Shown here: in pieces, positions 21,217 through 32,818 of the stretch
Position numbering within the stretch: position 1 is the stretch's first letter
How the letters are laid out: every line of letters begins with the position of its first letter
Assembly (NCBI GenBank): GCA_029465975.1
Contig: CM055745.1
Coordinates: 10,157,028-10,221,027, forward strand
Direction: 5' to 3'
Source of the DNA: Dallia pectoralis
Taxonomy: Eukaryota; Chordata; Actinopteri; Esociformes; Umbridae
DNA: 64,000 bases
The notes under the pieces: generated by a model
What the model saw: the letters and a program-made list of their open reading frames with translations, nothing else
Told to the model about the DNA's origin: nothing
The model's database searches: none
Program-made: the position numbers and the translations under genes

Positions 21217-22290
21217 GTAGTGGAAATACGGCGCTCCCAGTAGGATGAGGGCTCTACTCATCTCTATGCCAAAATTAACGGGACGCACCTGAGACCAGGT
21301 GGGGTTTTGGGTGATTGGGAGGAATCGGGTAGACAGTAAAAGAGAAGAAGGTAGTAGGGTGTAGGGGGCTCAGATAACGAGATCGTTGGGGGACGGAGTG
21401 AGTTCTTGAGCAGTGCCGCAGTAAATAAATTAAGGGAGGGAGCCATTCGCTGCTTTGTAGGGCAGCCGGTGGCGAAGATAGCAGTCAGAGGGTGGCGGGG
21501 CGACAGGGAAGTTTAAGGGGTTTCTAGGGGCTCAGCGGCTCGCTTCAGGTCCCTGGCTTCTTTACGCCACTGTGCACCGTGGACGCGCGTCCACCGCCGG
21601 ACCGGAGCCAGCAACCCCGGCCGGTGCCATACGACGGTGCACAAACTCAGACCCCGGGACGGGGTCTCAACAGCTCAGGGAACTAAGTACTTTTAAACCC
21701 GTACCTTTATTGTTTGTTGTGTGTTGTCCTTGTTCTATGTTTCCGAGGTGATAGACAGGCTTCTCCGACCTATGGTTCAGGGGGAACTAGCAAGGGCAGG
21801 CTGCCGCTCGGGGATGTGCGGGGGTTTATGGAACATGCATGTACCGATATATTACCATAAAGCAATTGTGCACAGGTCTAGAGACCCCTCCGATTGTTTT
21901 AGTGTTCAGCCGTGTGTGTAAAGTGTGCTGTCTTATTTATTAGTGCTGTCTTATTTATTAGTGCTAGCCAATGAGTAGGATAATTATTTATTTATCATAT
22001 AGTGTGGTGTGTGCTTTTATAAGTGGTTTTACTGTGTGCCGTGTGACTTCTTGCCGTGTGAACTTCCTCACTGTGTGTTGTGCGGTGTCCCGGGTGTGTA
22101 TTGGGCTGTTCTACTCCCATCCCTCCCATTCGTAGTGGGATAGCCCTGCCCAAGCTTATGGTCCTTCCGGGGTGCAATATAAGAGTCCTGTCTGTTTTTT
22201 AATGAAATTGCAATAATAAAAATTGTTTTGTTAATTAGGTGTGCGCCTCGTTGTGTCTCAGCTTCCGACTACCGGACCCTCCGGTTAAAC
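21217..22290 (+). mobile_element. LTR-like block (uncertain)
   Basis: Starts TGTAGTGGAAATACGG and ends near GGTTAAACA. An AATAAA signal lies at about 22213 and GGTGGCAG, resembling the region just inside some LTR elements, follows. No flanking target duplication was confirmed and no internal ORF follows; an AT microsatellite (about 22374-22403) is next. Confidence 0.35.
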
Positions 22291-22371
22291 AAAGGTGGTG
22301 GCAGTGTTAACATTACCCTTCAATCAAATCCAGTGACAGCCTCACCTCGTGGAGGTTCCAAAAGGTTTATT

Positions 22372-22407
<36 letters not shown>

Positions 22408-22940
22408 CATCTCCCCATATATATATCCATCTATCCGCTCCTTTAGTCGGAGACATCGACAAGAATATCAGTGTTATAAACGGTTTTGTTCTGTTCGCCG
22501 TATTATTTACGAGGATGAATTGCACAACATGCCAATATAATTACACAACATATGAGTTATTTTGGGGAATTATATATTCATTTGAATGTACATATGTTGT
22601 TTTATATATATTGATTTGTGTTGGCAGATCGATCAAACAGGTGTTTGTGTAGGCTGTTAAATGTAAGAATGGCTTCGTTAATCTTATTATTAATGACACC
22701 AAACATTTCGGTTTATTTTACACAACGGTCTACATTTTAACACAGTTTCATGTATTTCATCCATCTGCCGACGATGTCGCCATTTCTCATTTCACCCGTT
22801 TCTGTGCGTACGCACGGGTCAGAGCTTGCGTGTAGGACCGCACATTTTCACGTCAAGTTTGCTTTTCATAAATCCCAACTATTGCGTAGAGAGCGGCGTA
22901 CGCATTCTTTTGTGCGTTCGCAGCGTTGATAAATGAGGCC

Positions 22941-23420
22941 CCAGGTGACCCTCCTGTCAGTTAAGAACAGGAAACTGAGGTAATAATTGTCACAAGTCAA
23001 ACAAAAGTAGACAACAGAACAAGAGATTTGCATCATGGATGTGCAGCAGACAAATCTGCAGAAACTGTGTGATGTTATAATGTCAACATGGACCAAAATC
23101 TCTGAAGAATGTTTCCAGACAGATAATGACAGTTGTATATCATATTTACACTTCCCAATAGATTTAACTGTTAGAAACATGGCACAGGAAATTAAACTGC
23201 TTCACACTTCACTTTTCATATTTATTTCAGTCAGAACATTTTGGGCAATGGAACAATTCATCTGAGAACATTTTATAAAACCATAAGTGGGACAATTCAA
23301 ACATTCACCAACACAAGGGTCAAGAAACCTTATATGAAAGCTTTATATTTACATAGATGCAGATCAGACAGGATCTTTAGTCCAACTGACTACAGACAAT
23401 TTAAAACATATTTAAACTCA
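22941..23420 (+). pseudogene. Tc1-like transposase remnant, right fragment
   Basis: Near 23035-23115 the frame reads MDVQQTNLQKLCDVIMSTW and ISEECFQ, a pattern of the C-terminal part of fish Tc1-like transposases and similar to the better preserved piece near 43230-43360. After that similarity is lost. Together with 16546-16642 it is one old element split by the insertion at 16643. Confidence 0.6.
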
Positions 23421-23429
23421 TAACTTAAT

Positions 23430-24623
23430 AATAATAATAATACTTTTTATTTATATAGCGCCTTTCCAGGGCTCAAGGACGCTTTACAATTCAGGACATA
23501 TAATAATAATAATAACAAACATTACCACCAAAAATACACAGAAGGACAACAACAGTTAAATACAAACTTACAAATAACACTTAGAGAATAAGTGGGTTTT
23601 GAGTAAGGATTTGAATTCAGAGTACAGACATAGCGGAGTGATTGAGGGAGAGAGTTCCACAGTGTTGGTGCAACAACACTGAACGATCTAGCCCCCATGG
23701 AAGCTAGCCGGTGCTTAGGGACTACAAGAAGGCTAGAGTCAGAGGATCTTAGTGAGCGTGTCGGTTTATAGGGATGGATCAGGTTGCTAAGATGGGGGGG
23801 AGCTAAACTGTGTAGAGATTTAAAAGTGAGCAGGAGGATTTTAAATTGAATACGATAGGCCACTGGCAGCCAGTGAAGATCAGACAGAATTGGGGTGATA
23901 TGAGCAGAACGCTTGGTGTGAGTAAGTAATCTAGCAGCAGAGTTTTGAATATATTGCAACCTGGAGATGGAGCTGGCAGGAAGACCAATAAAAAGGGCAT
24001 TGCAGTAATCAAGACGTGATGTTATAAATGAATGAATTACAGTTTCAGCGTCTTTAGTGTTGAGGAAAGGACGGAGTTTGGCGATCCAACGTAAGTGAAA
24101 GAAGGCCGATTTAGTGACAGATTTGATATGAGACTGGAGTGAAAGGGAGGAGTCAAAAAGTACACCCAGATTTTTAACAGTGTTAGATGGTTTGATGAAA
24201 GTGCCCGCAATCTCGCACTTGAAATCAGTGGGAGTTTTTCTGATAAGAGATGGAGTTCCAATAAAAATGATCTCAGTTTTTGTCCATGTTGAGTTTTAGA
24301 AAATTACAATGAAGCCAATCTTTTATTTCATGCACACAAGCTGAGATTTTGGCAGTCGTGACAGACAAAGCAGGTGAACAAACAGTGTATAATTGGATGT
24401 CAACAGCATAGAAATGATAATTATAACCATGACGTTGCAAGATGAGACCAAGAGGTATTATATAAATTATGAATAATAATGGCCCCAGAACAGATCCCTG
24501 GGGGACACCTTGCGTAAGGGGGACAGCAGGTGACCGAGAATCCTGTACCGAAATGTAGAATTGTCTGTCAGAGAGGTAGGAGTAAAAAGCAGCAGAGTTT
24601 TGAATATATTGCAACCTGGAGAT
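23430..24623 (-). mobile_element. L2-type LINE fragment, chimeric 5' end
   Basis: Minus strand. Reverse transcriptase palm (TQGVPQGSVLGPLLF in 24273-24614), the thumb, and a C-terminal tail (SDLHWLPVAYRIQFK, MGARSFSVVAPTLWNSLP in 23522-23959). The 3' end GCGCTATATAAATAAAAAG with ATT repeats is typical of fish L2/Maui. Several frame changes (about 23960, about 24270). The catalytic motif that should read YADD is YAVD. At the 5' end 36 bp (24588-24623) repeat 23933-23968, i.e. C-terminal sequence has been joined upstream of the palm region. Confidence 0.8.
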
Positions 24624-25604
24624 AATCTGCCAAACAACTGTAAAACGATGTCACTTTAGGGCCCTCTGATTGGCTAAATCATTTCTAAGTTACTTGTAAA
24701 GCAGCTCATTATCCTGATGTAATTGTATAAAGGCTTATTGGATTTTCATATAATTATCAGCTGGCTTGTTTCAGATATCTATCTATCTATCATATTTATG
24801 AAATTGATCCAAAGTTATTGTAGGTTATGTAATTGTGTAAAGGCTTATTGGATCTGATATAATTATCAGTTAGTTGTAAAGCAACTCATTATCCTGATGG
24901 AATTGTATAAAGGCTTATTGGATCTGATATAATTATCAGCTGGCTTGTTTCAGATATCTATCATATTTATGAAATGACATTGATCCAAAGTTATTGTAGG
25001 TTATGGTCATAAACTGCTCTCCTGTTCATACAGACAGAATTAAGTGTTTTTCTGCAGTGGTGAATATTTAGTGCTTTATTGACTAGTATCGGTGGATTTG
25101 AAGGTGAGCGTTTGGTGTGAATTGGTTGGGTGGTTGCTGTAACACCCTATTGGTAGCTAGTGGGTGCAGTTTCATTTTTATACTTGGGAAATGTGTAAGC
25201 TACAGACATTAAATATGTCCTCCATGAAATGATTTGTGTTCCAGAAATATAGTAACTTTAGTTATTTATCTCCTAGTGTTCAAGAAGTCAAACTTGGATT
25301 TACGCAATACAATTTAGACCACGGTTTACCTGGACAGATTTAATATAATATTTTAAAGGTTAAAATGTTACGTTTGGCTCTGAACTTTTTTTAACAATTC
25401 TATATAATCATAGTCTACAATATATTAACTGTATGGTGTTGGTTTAAACAAGTTAAGTTTTGTTTTAAATGATATTCAGTGAAACACATTTTGGAGGTTG
25501 TGTTAACAGATGAGCATAAACAATCTGGGTTGTTTGTTATTGAATGTTGGTTGAGAGAAACATTAATAGCTGATTAACACTTCTCAGTTACTCTCAATTT
25601 TTGA
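24624..25604. other. AT-rich sequence with a partial tandem repeat
   Basis: At about 24655-24990, three diverged copies of a unit containing GTATAAAGGCTTATTGGAT and AATTATCAGCTGGCTTG. The remainder has no recognised feature. Confidence 0.5.
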
Positions 25605-25910
25605 ATGTTTTAATTTAACCCAGCATGTTAATTTTTCTACTCATAAGCGTGGTCATACCCTTGATCTGATCTGTACATATAGGGCTAATATATCCTCCAT
25701 CTCTTTCTCTGACATTGGCATTTCTGATCAAAAATTACTTACTTATAGCTTAAGTCTCCCTGTGTGTAAAAAATGCCTAAAAACTGTTATATCCTACCGG
25801 AATGTCAAAGCTGTTGATCCTGTATCATTTTGTACCTCCATTGCCTCTTCCAATCTCTGTGATGTCCTTGATATCTCCCCCTCTTTGATATTGACTAGCT
25901 ATCACCTCAT
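25605..25910 (+). pseudogene. LINE endonuclease/linker fragment
   Basis: The plus frame reads GHTLDLIC, ISDIGISDQ-like and TVISYRNVK in order. This is the end of an AP endonuclease domain and the linker of L2-type LINEs. No reverse transcriptase follows. The ORF opens at about 25620 and degenerates after 25910. Confidence 0.55.
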
Positions 25911-26039
25911 AATTACCCATCAAAATGAATTTTGTTTTAGTGTAATAACATCATTTGGAGTATAATAACCTGGAGTACAGCAATCAACCACTACTCAAAT
26001 GTATAATAAAGTAATACTAACATACCAGTGTAATAAATG

Positions 26040-26395
26040 TGGTGTGGCAGGTAGGAGACAGGACACATAATATATATCACGGTTTTATTTGGCGTCATCC
26101 CACACAGACTATCGCCTAACACTAAGAACGATATAAAACGCACAAAAACAAAACACTCACGGACTCACGAGAAACAGGAAACATACAGGAACCACCAACC
26201 CTCAATTACACGTACTGACAATGAAACACACGACAGCAACAATGCCACGAGACCGACTGACAGGAAGGACTTAAATACAAGACTAACGACATGACATAAA
26301 ACAGGTGCGGCGAAACACAGGTGCACTCAATGTCTTTGATTCTCCCTCTCCTCGCTGGCAGGGGGCGTGTCGACTCCGGCAGAGAGGGACAGAGG
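26040..26395 (-). mobile_element. LTR-like block (uncertain)
   Basis: On the minus strand a TATTTAAG box (near 26270) is followed about 180 bp later by AATAAAACC (near 26085), the spacing of an LTR promoter and poly(A) signal. No internal region adjoins and no target duplication was established; it could be a solo LTR. Confidence 0.4.
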
Positions 26396-26600
26396 CAGTT
26401 TCTTACAAACAGATAGAGATACTGACCGTCAGGTTTTCACTAAAGACACAATAGCTGAAAATACACGCACAGAGACAGTAACAACAGGACGAGGCCATAG
26501 TGTAACAACAGACACACACACAGACAGATACAACAGGAGAAGGCCATAGTGTAATGACAGACACACACACAGACAGTTATGAAACACTTTCTAGTCACCT
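26396..26600. repeat. ACACACAGACAG-type simple repeats
   Basis: Two copies of a unit containing GACACACACACAGACAG and GGAGAAGGCCATAGTGTAA. Confidence 0.6.
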
Positions 26601-26653
26601 GTGGTTTTCATTGGACCCAGTCTGTCTTACCCTGTTTCTTTCTTTGTGTTTAG

Positions 26654-27269
26654 TAACCAGGTTGACTACATGGACTCTGTGATAGCAGACAGTCACAACT
26701 ACGTCTCTATAGAGGCAGAAATGAGTCTGCTGCCACTTAAGATGGTGGGTTGCACACACACATACACACACACACACCCACACACACACCCACACACACA
26801 CACAGACACACACACAGAGACACACACAGAGACACATAAACACAAACAGCATAAGACCAGATCACTGTCAACATATACCTGTTGTTTGTCTGTTTCTGCA
26901 TGTTCCCTGTAGGGCAGAAGTGGTTGTCTGTTGTGTTGTCTCCCCTGTGTGGCGATACAGAGAACTGCAGGCCGGTGAGAGATTAGGGTTATGACACAGG
27001 ACCAGAGGGAGGAGTGTGTAGAGATGGAGCAGCCGGTGGAGGCAGTTAAGGAGGAAATTAGCCTGTGGACCCATGTGGTAAGAGGAGTCAAAGCTGCAGG
27101 TAGACTGACCCTGGGCCTGCTAGTTCCTCTGGGCATCCTGGCAGCCACACTCCCCATCAGCTATGAGCACCAGGCTAGAGGAAGCTGCATGGACACGTTC
27201 TGGTCTCCTGCTTTAAGCCTCATGGAGCCCCACTGCACCATGACCTACCTGACACCTTTACCTGTGTGA
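26654..27269 (+). CDS. Possible exons of an unrecognised gene
   Basis: I do not recognise this. A candidate exon at about 26654-26743 follows TTTGTGTTTAG, contains DYMDSVIADSHNYVSIEAE and ends at a GTGGGT donor. A candidate at about 26914-26975 follows TTCCCTGTAG. An open stretch at 26991-27269 encodes a Glu-rich start (EQPVEAVKEE), a single hydrophobic segment (LTLGLLVPLGILAATLPI) and stops just inside the 57-bp array. The intervening stop near 26975 leaves the last two pieces unlinked unless spliced differently. A one-pass membrane protein is possible, as is chance coding potential. Confidence 0.3.
26745..26850. repeat. (CA)n microsatellite
   Basis: Nearly uninterrupted CA repeat with CCCA and CAGA interruptions, inside the putative intron. 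Confidence 0.95.
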
Positions 27270-27537
27270 GATATGAACATATACATACTGTTCTACATGA
27301 CCTACCTGACACCTTTACCTGTTAGATATGAACATATACATACTGTTCTACATGACCTACCTGACACCTTTACCTGTGTGAGATATGAACATATACATAC
27401 TGTTCTACATGACCTACCTGACACCTTTACCTGTGTGAGATATGAACATATACATACTGTTCTACATGACCTACATGACACCTTTACCTGTGTGAGACTA
27501 TGAACATGTACATACTGTTCTACATGATCTACCTGAC
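27240..27537. repeat. 57-bp minisatellite running into the assembly gap
   Basis: Five units (55-58 bp) containing GACCTACCTGACACC and GAACATATACATACTG. The last unit is cut by the N run, so the array is probably longer and caused the gap. Confidence 0.9.
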
Positions 27538-28037
27538 NNNNNNNNNNNNNNNNNNNNNNNNNNNNNNNNNNNNNNNNNNNNNNNNNNNNNNNNNNNNNNN
27601 NNNNNNNNNNNNNNNNNNNNNNNNNNNNNNNNNNNNNNNNNNNNNNNNNNNNNNNNNNNNNNNNNNNNNNNNNNNNNNNNNNNNNNNNNNNNNNNNNNNN
27701 NNNNNNNNNNNNNNNNNNNNNNNNNNNNNNNNNNNNNNNNNNNNNNNNNNNNNNNNNNNNNNNNNNNNNNNNNNNNNNNNNNNNNNNNNNNNNNNNNNNN
27801 NNNNNNNNNNNNNNNNNNNNNNNNNNNNNNNNNNNNNNNNNNNNNNNNNNNNNNNNNNNNNNNNNNNNNNNNNNNNNNNNNNNNNNNNNNNNNNNNNNNN
27901 NNNNNNNNNNNNNNNNNNNNNNNNNNNNNNNNNNNNNNNNNNNNNNNNNNNNNNNNNNNNNNNNNNNNNNNNNNNNNNNNNNNNNNNNNNNNNNNNNNNN
28001 NNNNNNNNNNNNNNNNNNNNNNNNNNNNNNNNNNNNN
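27538..28037. other. Assembly gap of exactly 500 N
   Basis: A round-number N run, so its length is a placeholder. Any ORF spanning it is an artefact. The 292 bp after it (28038-28329) show no feature. Confidence 1.
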
Positions 28038-28329
28038 TCCACCCAGGAAGCACTGAGACTAATTGCTCTGTAATATGCTAGATCCCTGGGCAGCGTCAGT
28101 ATTCTGCAACCAGACAATTCCTGAAGAAATGTTACAGATGGGGAAGTTCAAGTCTCTATGAGACAACATGGTAGAATGGAGGGATATCTTCACAAAGAAA
28201 GAGTGTAATAAAATATAGTGAGAATGAATGGTGGATCAGTGGACAACAGAGGGGTGGAATGAAGAGTAGTTCCAATGTTTACTATACTTGGACTAACAGA
28301 ACATTATTATTTATTATGTGAGGTTATTT

Positions 28330-31300
28330 ATTTGTAATGGTGGTCCTGGTAGGGTTTCCCAAGGCAAAGTGGTCTCAGGCGAGGGGCCAGACTAAGAATG
28401 GTTCACCAAGACCCCATGAAAGATAGAGGGAAAAGGAGCGAGACCCTGCCTGGAGGAAGCCCAGGGCCCTCGTCTGGAGCCAGGCCCAGACGGCGGGCTC
28501 GAAAGCGAGCGTCTGGTGGCCGGGTTTGCCACGGAGCCCGGCCGGGCACAGCCCGAACGAGATACGTGGCATCTCTCTCCTCTCCATCCTGTGGGCCCAC
28601 CACTCACAGGAACAACCGCAGGGGTCGGGTGCGCTGTCATATGGGTGGCAGTGAAGGTGGGGGGTCTCGACGGATCAGACCCGGGCGGCAGAAGCTTGCT
28701 TTGGGGACGTGGAACGTCACCTCACTGGGGGGGAAGGAGCCAGAACTTGTGCGTGAGGTGGAGCGATACCAGTTGGATCTGGTGGGACTTACCTCTACGC
28801 ACAACCGTGGCTCTGGAACCTTACTCCAGGATAGGGGTTGGACTCTTCTTCTCTGGAGTTGCCCAGGGTGAGAGGCGGCGGGCTGGTGTGGAGATACTCA
28901 CGAGCCCACGTCTGAGCACGGCGGTGTTGGAGTTTACCCCGGTGGATGAGAGGTTTGCCTCCCTACGCCTAAGGGTGGTGGGGGGGGAAACTCTGACTGT
29001 TGTTTGTGCTTATGCACCAAACAGCAGTTCGGAGTATTCAGCCTTCTTGGAGACCCTGAAGGGAGTCCTATATAGGGCTCCAGTAGGGGACTCCATCATT
29101 CTGCTGGGAGACTTCAACGCACATGTGGGCAACGATGGAGACACCTGGAGAGGCGTGATTGGGAGGAACGGCCTCCCTGATCTAAACCCGAGCGGTCGTT
29201 TGTTATTGGACTTCTGTGCTAGTCATGGATTGTCTATAACAAACACCATGTTCGAACATAAGGAGGCGCATAAGTGTACATGGTACCAGAGCACCCTAGG
29301 CCGAAGGTCAATGATCGATTTTGTGATCGTATCGGCTGATCTAAGGCCGCATGTTTTGGACACTCGGGTGAAGAGAGGGGCAGAGCTGTCAACTGATCAC
29401 CATCTGGTAGTGAGTTGGATCAGAGGGTGGGGAAAGACTTTGGACAGACCAGGTAAGCCCAAACGGGTAGTGCGGGTAAACTGGGAACGTCTGGAGGAGG
29501 CCCCTGTCCGAAAGATCTTCAACTCACACCCGGCGGAGCTTTTCAGGCATCCCTGTGGAGGTTGGGGGCATTGAACCTGAGTGGGCAATGTTCAAAGCTT
29601 CTATTGCTGAAGCTGCGGCGGTGAGCTGTGGTCTCAAGGTCCTAGGTGCCTCAAGGGGTGGTAACCCTAGAACACCGTGGTGGACCACGGTGGTCAGGAA
29701 GCTGTCCGACTGAAGGAGGCCTTCAGGGATATGCTAGCCCTGGGGACTCCGGAGGCAGTTGCAGGGTACCGACAGGCCCGAGGGCTGCAGCCGCTGCCGT
29801 GTCAGAGGCAAAGCAGCGGGTGTGGGAGAAGTTTGGAGAAGCTATGGAGAAGGACTTTCGGTCGGCACCAAAATGCTTCTGGAAAACCGTTCGGCACCTC
29901 AGAAGGGGAAAACGGGAACCATCCAAGCTGTGTACAGTAAGGATGGGACACTGTTGACCTCAACTGATGATGTGATCGGGCGCTGGAAAGAGCATTTTGA
30001 GGAGCTCCTGAATCCGACCTACACGCCCTCTAGTACAGAGGCAGAGCTGGAGGCTGATGGAGGGTCATCGTCAGTTTCCTTGGGGGAAGTCGCTGAGGTA
30101 GTCAAACAACTCCACAGTGGCAAAGCCCCAGGGACTGATGAGATTCGTCCAGAAATGCTAAAAGCTTTGGGTGGGGAAGGGCTGTCTTGGTTGACACGCC
30201 TCTTCAACATTGCATGGAAGTCTGGGACAGTGCCAGAGGAGTGGCAGACCGGGGTGGTGGTTCCCCTCTTTAAAAAGGGGGACCAGAGAGTGTGTGCCAA
30301 TTACAGAGGTATCACACTCCTCAGCCTCCTGGTAAAGTGTACTCCAAAGTGCTGGAAAGGAGGGTTCGGCCAATAGTCGAACCTCAGATTGAAGAGGAAC
30401 AATGCGGTTTTCGTCCTGGCCGGGAACCACGGACCAGCTCTTTACTCTCGCAAGGATCCTGGAGGGGGCCTGGGAGTATGCCCATCCAGTCTACATGTGT
30501 TTTGTGGATCTGGAGAAGGCGTATGACCGGGTACCCCGGGATCTTTTGTGGGAGGTGCTGCGGGAGTATGGGGTGAGGGGGTCTCTTCTCAGGGCCATCC
30601 AATCTCTGTACGCTCAAAGCATGAGCTGTGTCCGTGTCCTCGGCAGTAAGTCGGATTCGTTCCAGGTGGGGGTTGGCCTCCGCCAGGGCTGCACTTTGTC
30701 ACCAATCCTGTTTGTAATATTCATGGACAGGATATCAAGGCGTAGTCATGGGGGGAGGGGTTCCCGTTCGGTGGGCTGATGGTCACATCACTGCTTTTTG
30801 CGGATGATGTGGTCCTGATGGCCTTATCGGTCGGTGACCTTCAGCACTCACTGGATCGGTTCGCAGCCGAGTGTGAAGCGGCTGGGATGAGGGTTAGCAC
30901 CTCTAAATCTGAGGCCATGACTCTCAGCAGGAAACCGGTGGAGTGCCTACTCCGGGTAGGGAATGAGTCCTTACTCCAAGTGAAGGAGTTCAAGTACCTC
31001 GGGGTCTTGTTCGCGAGTGAGGGAACAATGGAGCGGGAGATTGGTCGGAGGATCGGAGCAGCGGGGGCGGTGTTGCATTCGCTTCACCGCACCGTTGTGA
31101 CGAAAAGAGAGCTGAGCCGAAAGGCAAAGCTCTCGATCTACCGGTCAATCTTTGTTCCTACCCTCACCTATGGTCATGAAAGCTGGGTCATGACCGAAAG
31201 AACGAGATTGCGGGTACAAGCGGCCGAAATGGGTTTTCTCAGAAAGGTGGCTGGCCTCTCCCTTAGGGATAGGGTGAGAAGCTCAGTCATCCGAGAGGAA

Positions 31301-31615
31301 CTCGGAGTAGAGCCGCTGCTCCTTTGCATAGAAAGGAGCCAGTTGAGGTGGTTCGGGCATCTTGTACGAATGCCACCTGGGCGCCTCCCTAGAGAGGTGT
31401 TCCAGGCACGTCCAGCTGGGAGGAGACCTCGGGGAAGACCCAGGACTAGGTGGAGAGATTATATCTCCACACTGGCCTGGGAACGCCTCGGGATTCCCCA
31501 GTCAGAGCTGGCTAATGTTGCCCGGGAAGGGGAAGTTTGGGGTCCCCTGCTAGAGCTGCTACCCCCGCGACCCGACCCCGGATAAGCGGTTAAAGATGAG
31601 AGAGATGAGATGAGT
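28330..31615 (+). mobile_element. Rex3 (RTE-clade) LINE copy 2, nearly full length
   Basis: Plus strand. The 5' region is GC-rich with broken frames. An AP-endonuclease domain follows ([11 protein letters not shown] near 28700; [12 protein letters not shown] near 29100; [10 protein letters not shown] near 29390-29410), then reverse transcriptase with LRQGC (about 30685) and LLFADDVVLM (about 30791-30820), and the C-terminal region ending near 31585. The tail is AAGATGAGAGAGATGAGATGAG. The sequence is almost identical to copy 1 over the shared part, with three residue differences in the last 268 codons. Frameshifts break the ORF at several points, two shared with copy 1. A clear target duplication was not found. 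Confidence 0.88.
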
Positions 31616-31835
31616 CCTGTAAGTTGTGGTGTGTTTCCATCCAGACCTGCTGGAATGTCTTACAGGTTTTGGTCTTTACCAGGGATGGAGGCTTGGAGCT
31701 GCTGGCAGCTCAGATCAGGTGGAGGTGGAAACACAGCAGATGTTGGTATTCCCTTCTGTTTTGTTGTCCCTCTGTTGTGTTGTTGTCATGTTTATTGTTG
31801 TGTTGTAAATTGTGTTGTTGTTTATTATTACTCAC

Positions 31836-32009
31836 CTCAGAGTCTCCAGTTTACATTGTGGATCTTTTACCAAATCAGAGAGCTTCTTCACCCCTGTATC
31901 CTTCAGGTCATTGCTACTTAGATCCAGCTCTTTCAGATGTGAGGGGTTTGACTTCAGAGCTGAGACCAGAGAAGCACAGCCTTCCTCAGTGATTCCACAA
32001 CCTGACAGT
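31836..32009 (-). CDS. NLR gene B: LRR exon
   Basis: 174-nt exon (58 codons), acceptor CTCTCCAG above 32009, donor GTGAGT below 31836. It encodes ribonuclease-inhibitor-type leucine-rich repeats: LSGCGITEEGCASLVSAL, then LKELDLSSNDLKDTGVKKL and a CKLETLR end. 174-nt, phase-2 exons are the standard LRR building block of NLRs, and the phase matches the end of the NACHT exon (34182). LRRs form the ligand-sensing arc. No further LRR exon was found before the Rex3 copy; the next ones may lie in the gap or be lost. Confidence 0.9.
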
Positions 32010-32358
32010 CTGGAGAGAGATTATCATGATGTCACAAACAGAACAATAGTTCAGAATAACATTAGAATAGTCTTTATAGATTACATCACTGTCATGTCAA
32101 CTCTAATTAGGACATACTTTATAAACTGACAGTCAATACATGACACAGAAATGTAACTTCCTATATAGAAAATAATGAAGGATAAAGATCTCTTTACTTT
32201 ACTTTATTTTCTCCTTAAAGATCACGTTAATTTCCTCAAACATAGAAAAGTGACCAGGTGATCACATAGATACTGAATCATTGCTAATGAAATGTAAAAT
32301 GGTAATAATTTTCAGGCTCTTCATCCTGTCACGGCGCTGGGTAAAGGGGGACACAGAC
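32010..32358. other. Intron of NLR gene B
   Basis: AT-rich; nothing recognised. Confidence 0.5.
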
Positions 32359-32364
32359 CCTGGA

Positions 32365-32727
32365 TCAGAGTCTGGAACAAATGATTCAGAATAACTGTCA
32401 CAGTGGTAGATATGATCAGAGTCTGGAACAAATGATTCAGAATAACTGTCACAGTGGTAGATATGATCAGAGTCTGGAACAAATGATTCAGAATAACTGT
32501 CACAGTGGTAGATATGATCAGAGTCTGGAACAAATGATTCAGAATAACTGTCACAGTGGTAGATATGATCAGAGTCTGGAACAAATGATTCAGAATAACT
32601 GTCACAGTGGTAGATATGATCAGAGTCTGGAACAAATGATTCAGAATAACTGTCACAGTGGTAGATATGATCAGAGTCTGGAACAAATGATTCAGAATAA
32701 CTGTCACAGTGGTAGATATGATCAGAA
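32365..32727. repeat. 51-bp minisatellite (7 units) in NLR gene B intron
   Basis: Seven virtually identical 51-bp units containing GATCAGAGTCTGGAACAAAT and AACTGTCACAGTGGTAG. 51 is a multiple of three and there are open frames on both strands. The near absence of unit divergence indicates recent expansion. Confidence 0.95.
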
Positions 32728-32818
32728 AAAAAACTGACATGGCCTCTCAGAGAATATACTGTAGATGTGAAATCAAATGGCATTTTCCTTTTCTAATCTC
32801 AGAAACACAGGCAACCGG

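Larger units (their letters stand above)
16643..22940. mobile_element. TIR DNA element with GGCCTCATTTATCA ends, carrying nested retroelements
   Basis: Inverted ends GGCCTCATTTATCAA at 16643 and TTGATAAATGAGGCC ending 22940, flanked by a 5-bp direct repeat CCAGG (16638-16642 and 22941-22945). The subterminal regions also pair (GCGTA-rich). I do not assign a superfamily. Inside lie a DIRS element (16790-20740) and an LTR-like block (about 21217-22290). It has no transposase of its own that I can see. Confidence 0.6.

Noticed and set aside
23035..23265. 76-codon ORF as a small gene
   Set aside because: The first third is Tc1 transposase remnant; the remainder has no support.
26595..27157. Minus-strand ORFs with Cys-Val runs
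   Set aside because: Translation of the CA microsatellite and antisense of the plus-strand exon candidates.
27302..28117. Long ORFs spanning the N run
   Set aside because: They consist mainly of unknown residues from the 500-N gap.
32321..32783. ORFs of 118-173 codons with 17-residue periodicity
   Set aside because: Shadows of the 51-bp array, present in three frames; intronic position in NLR gene B.
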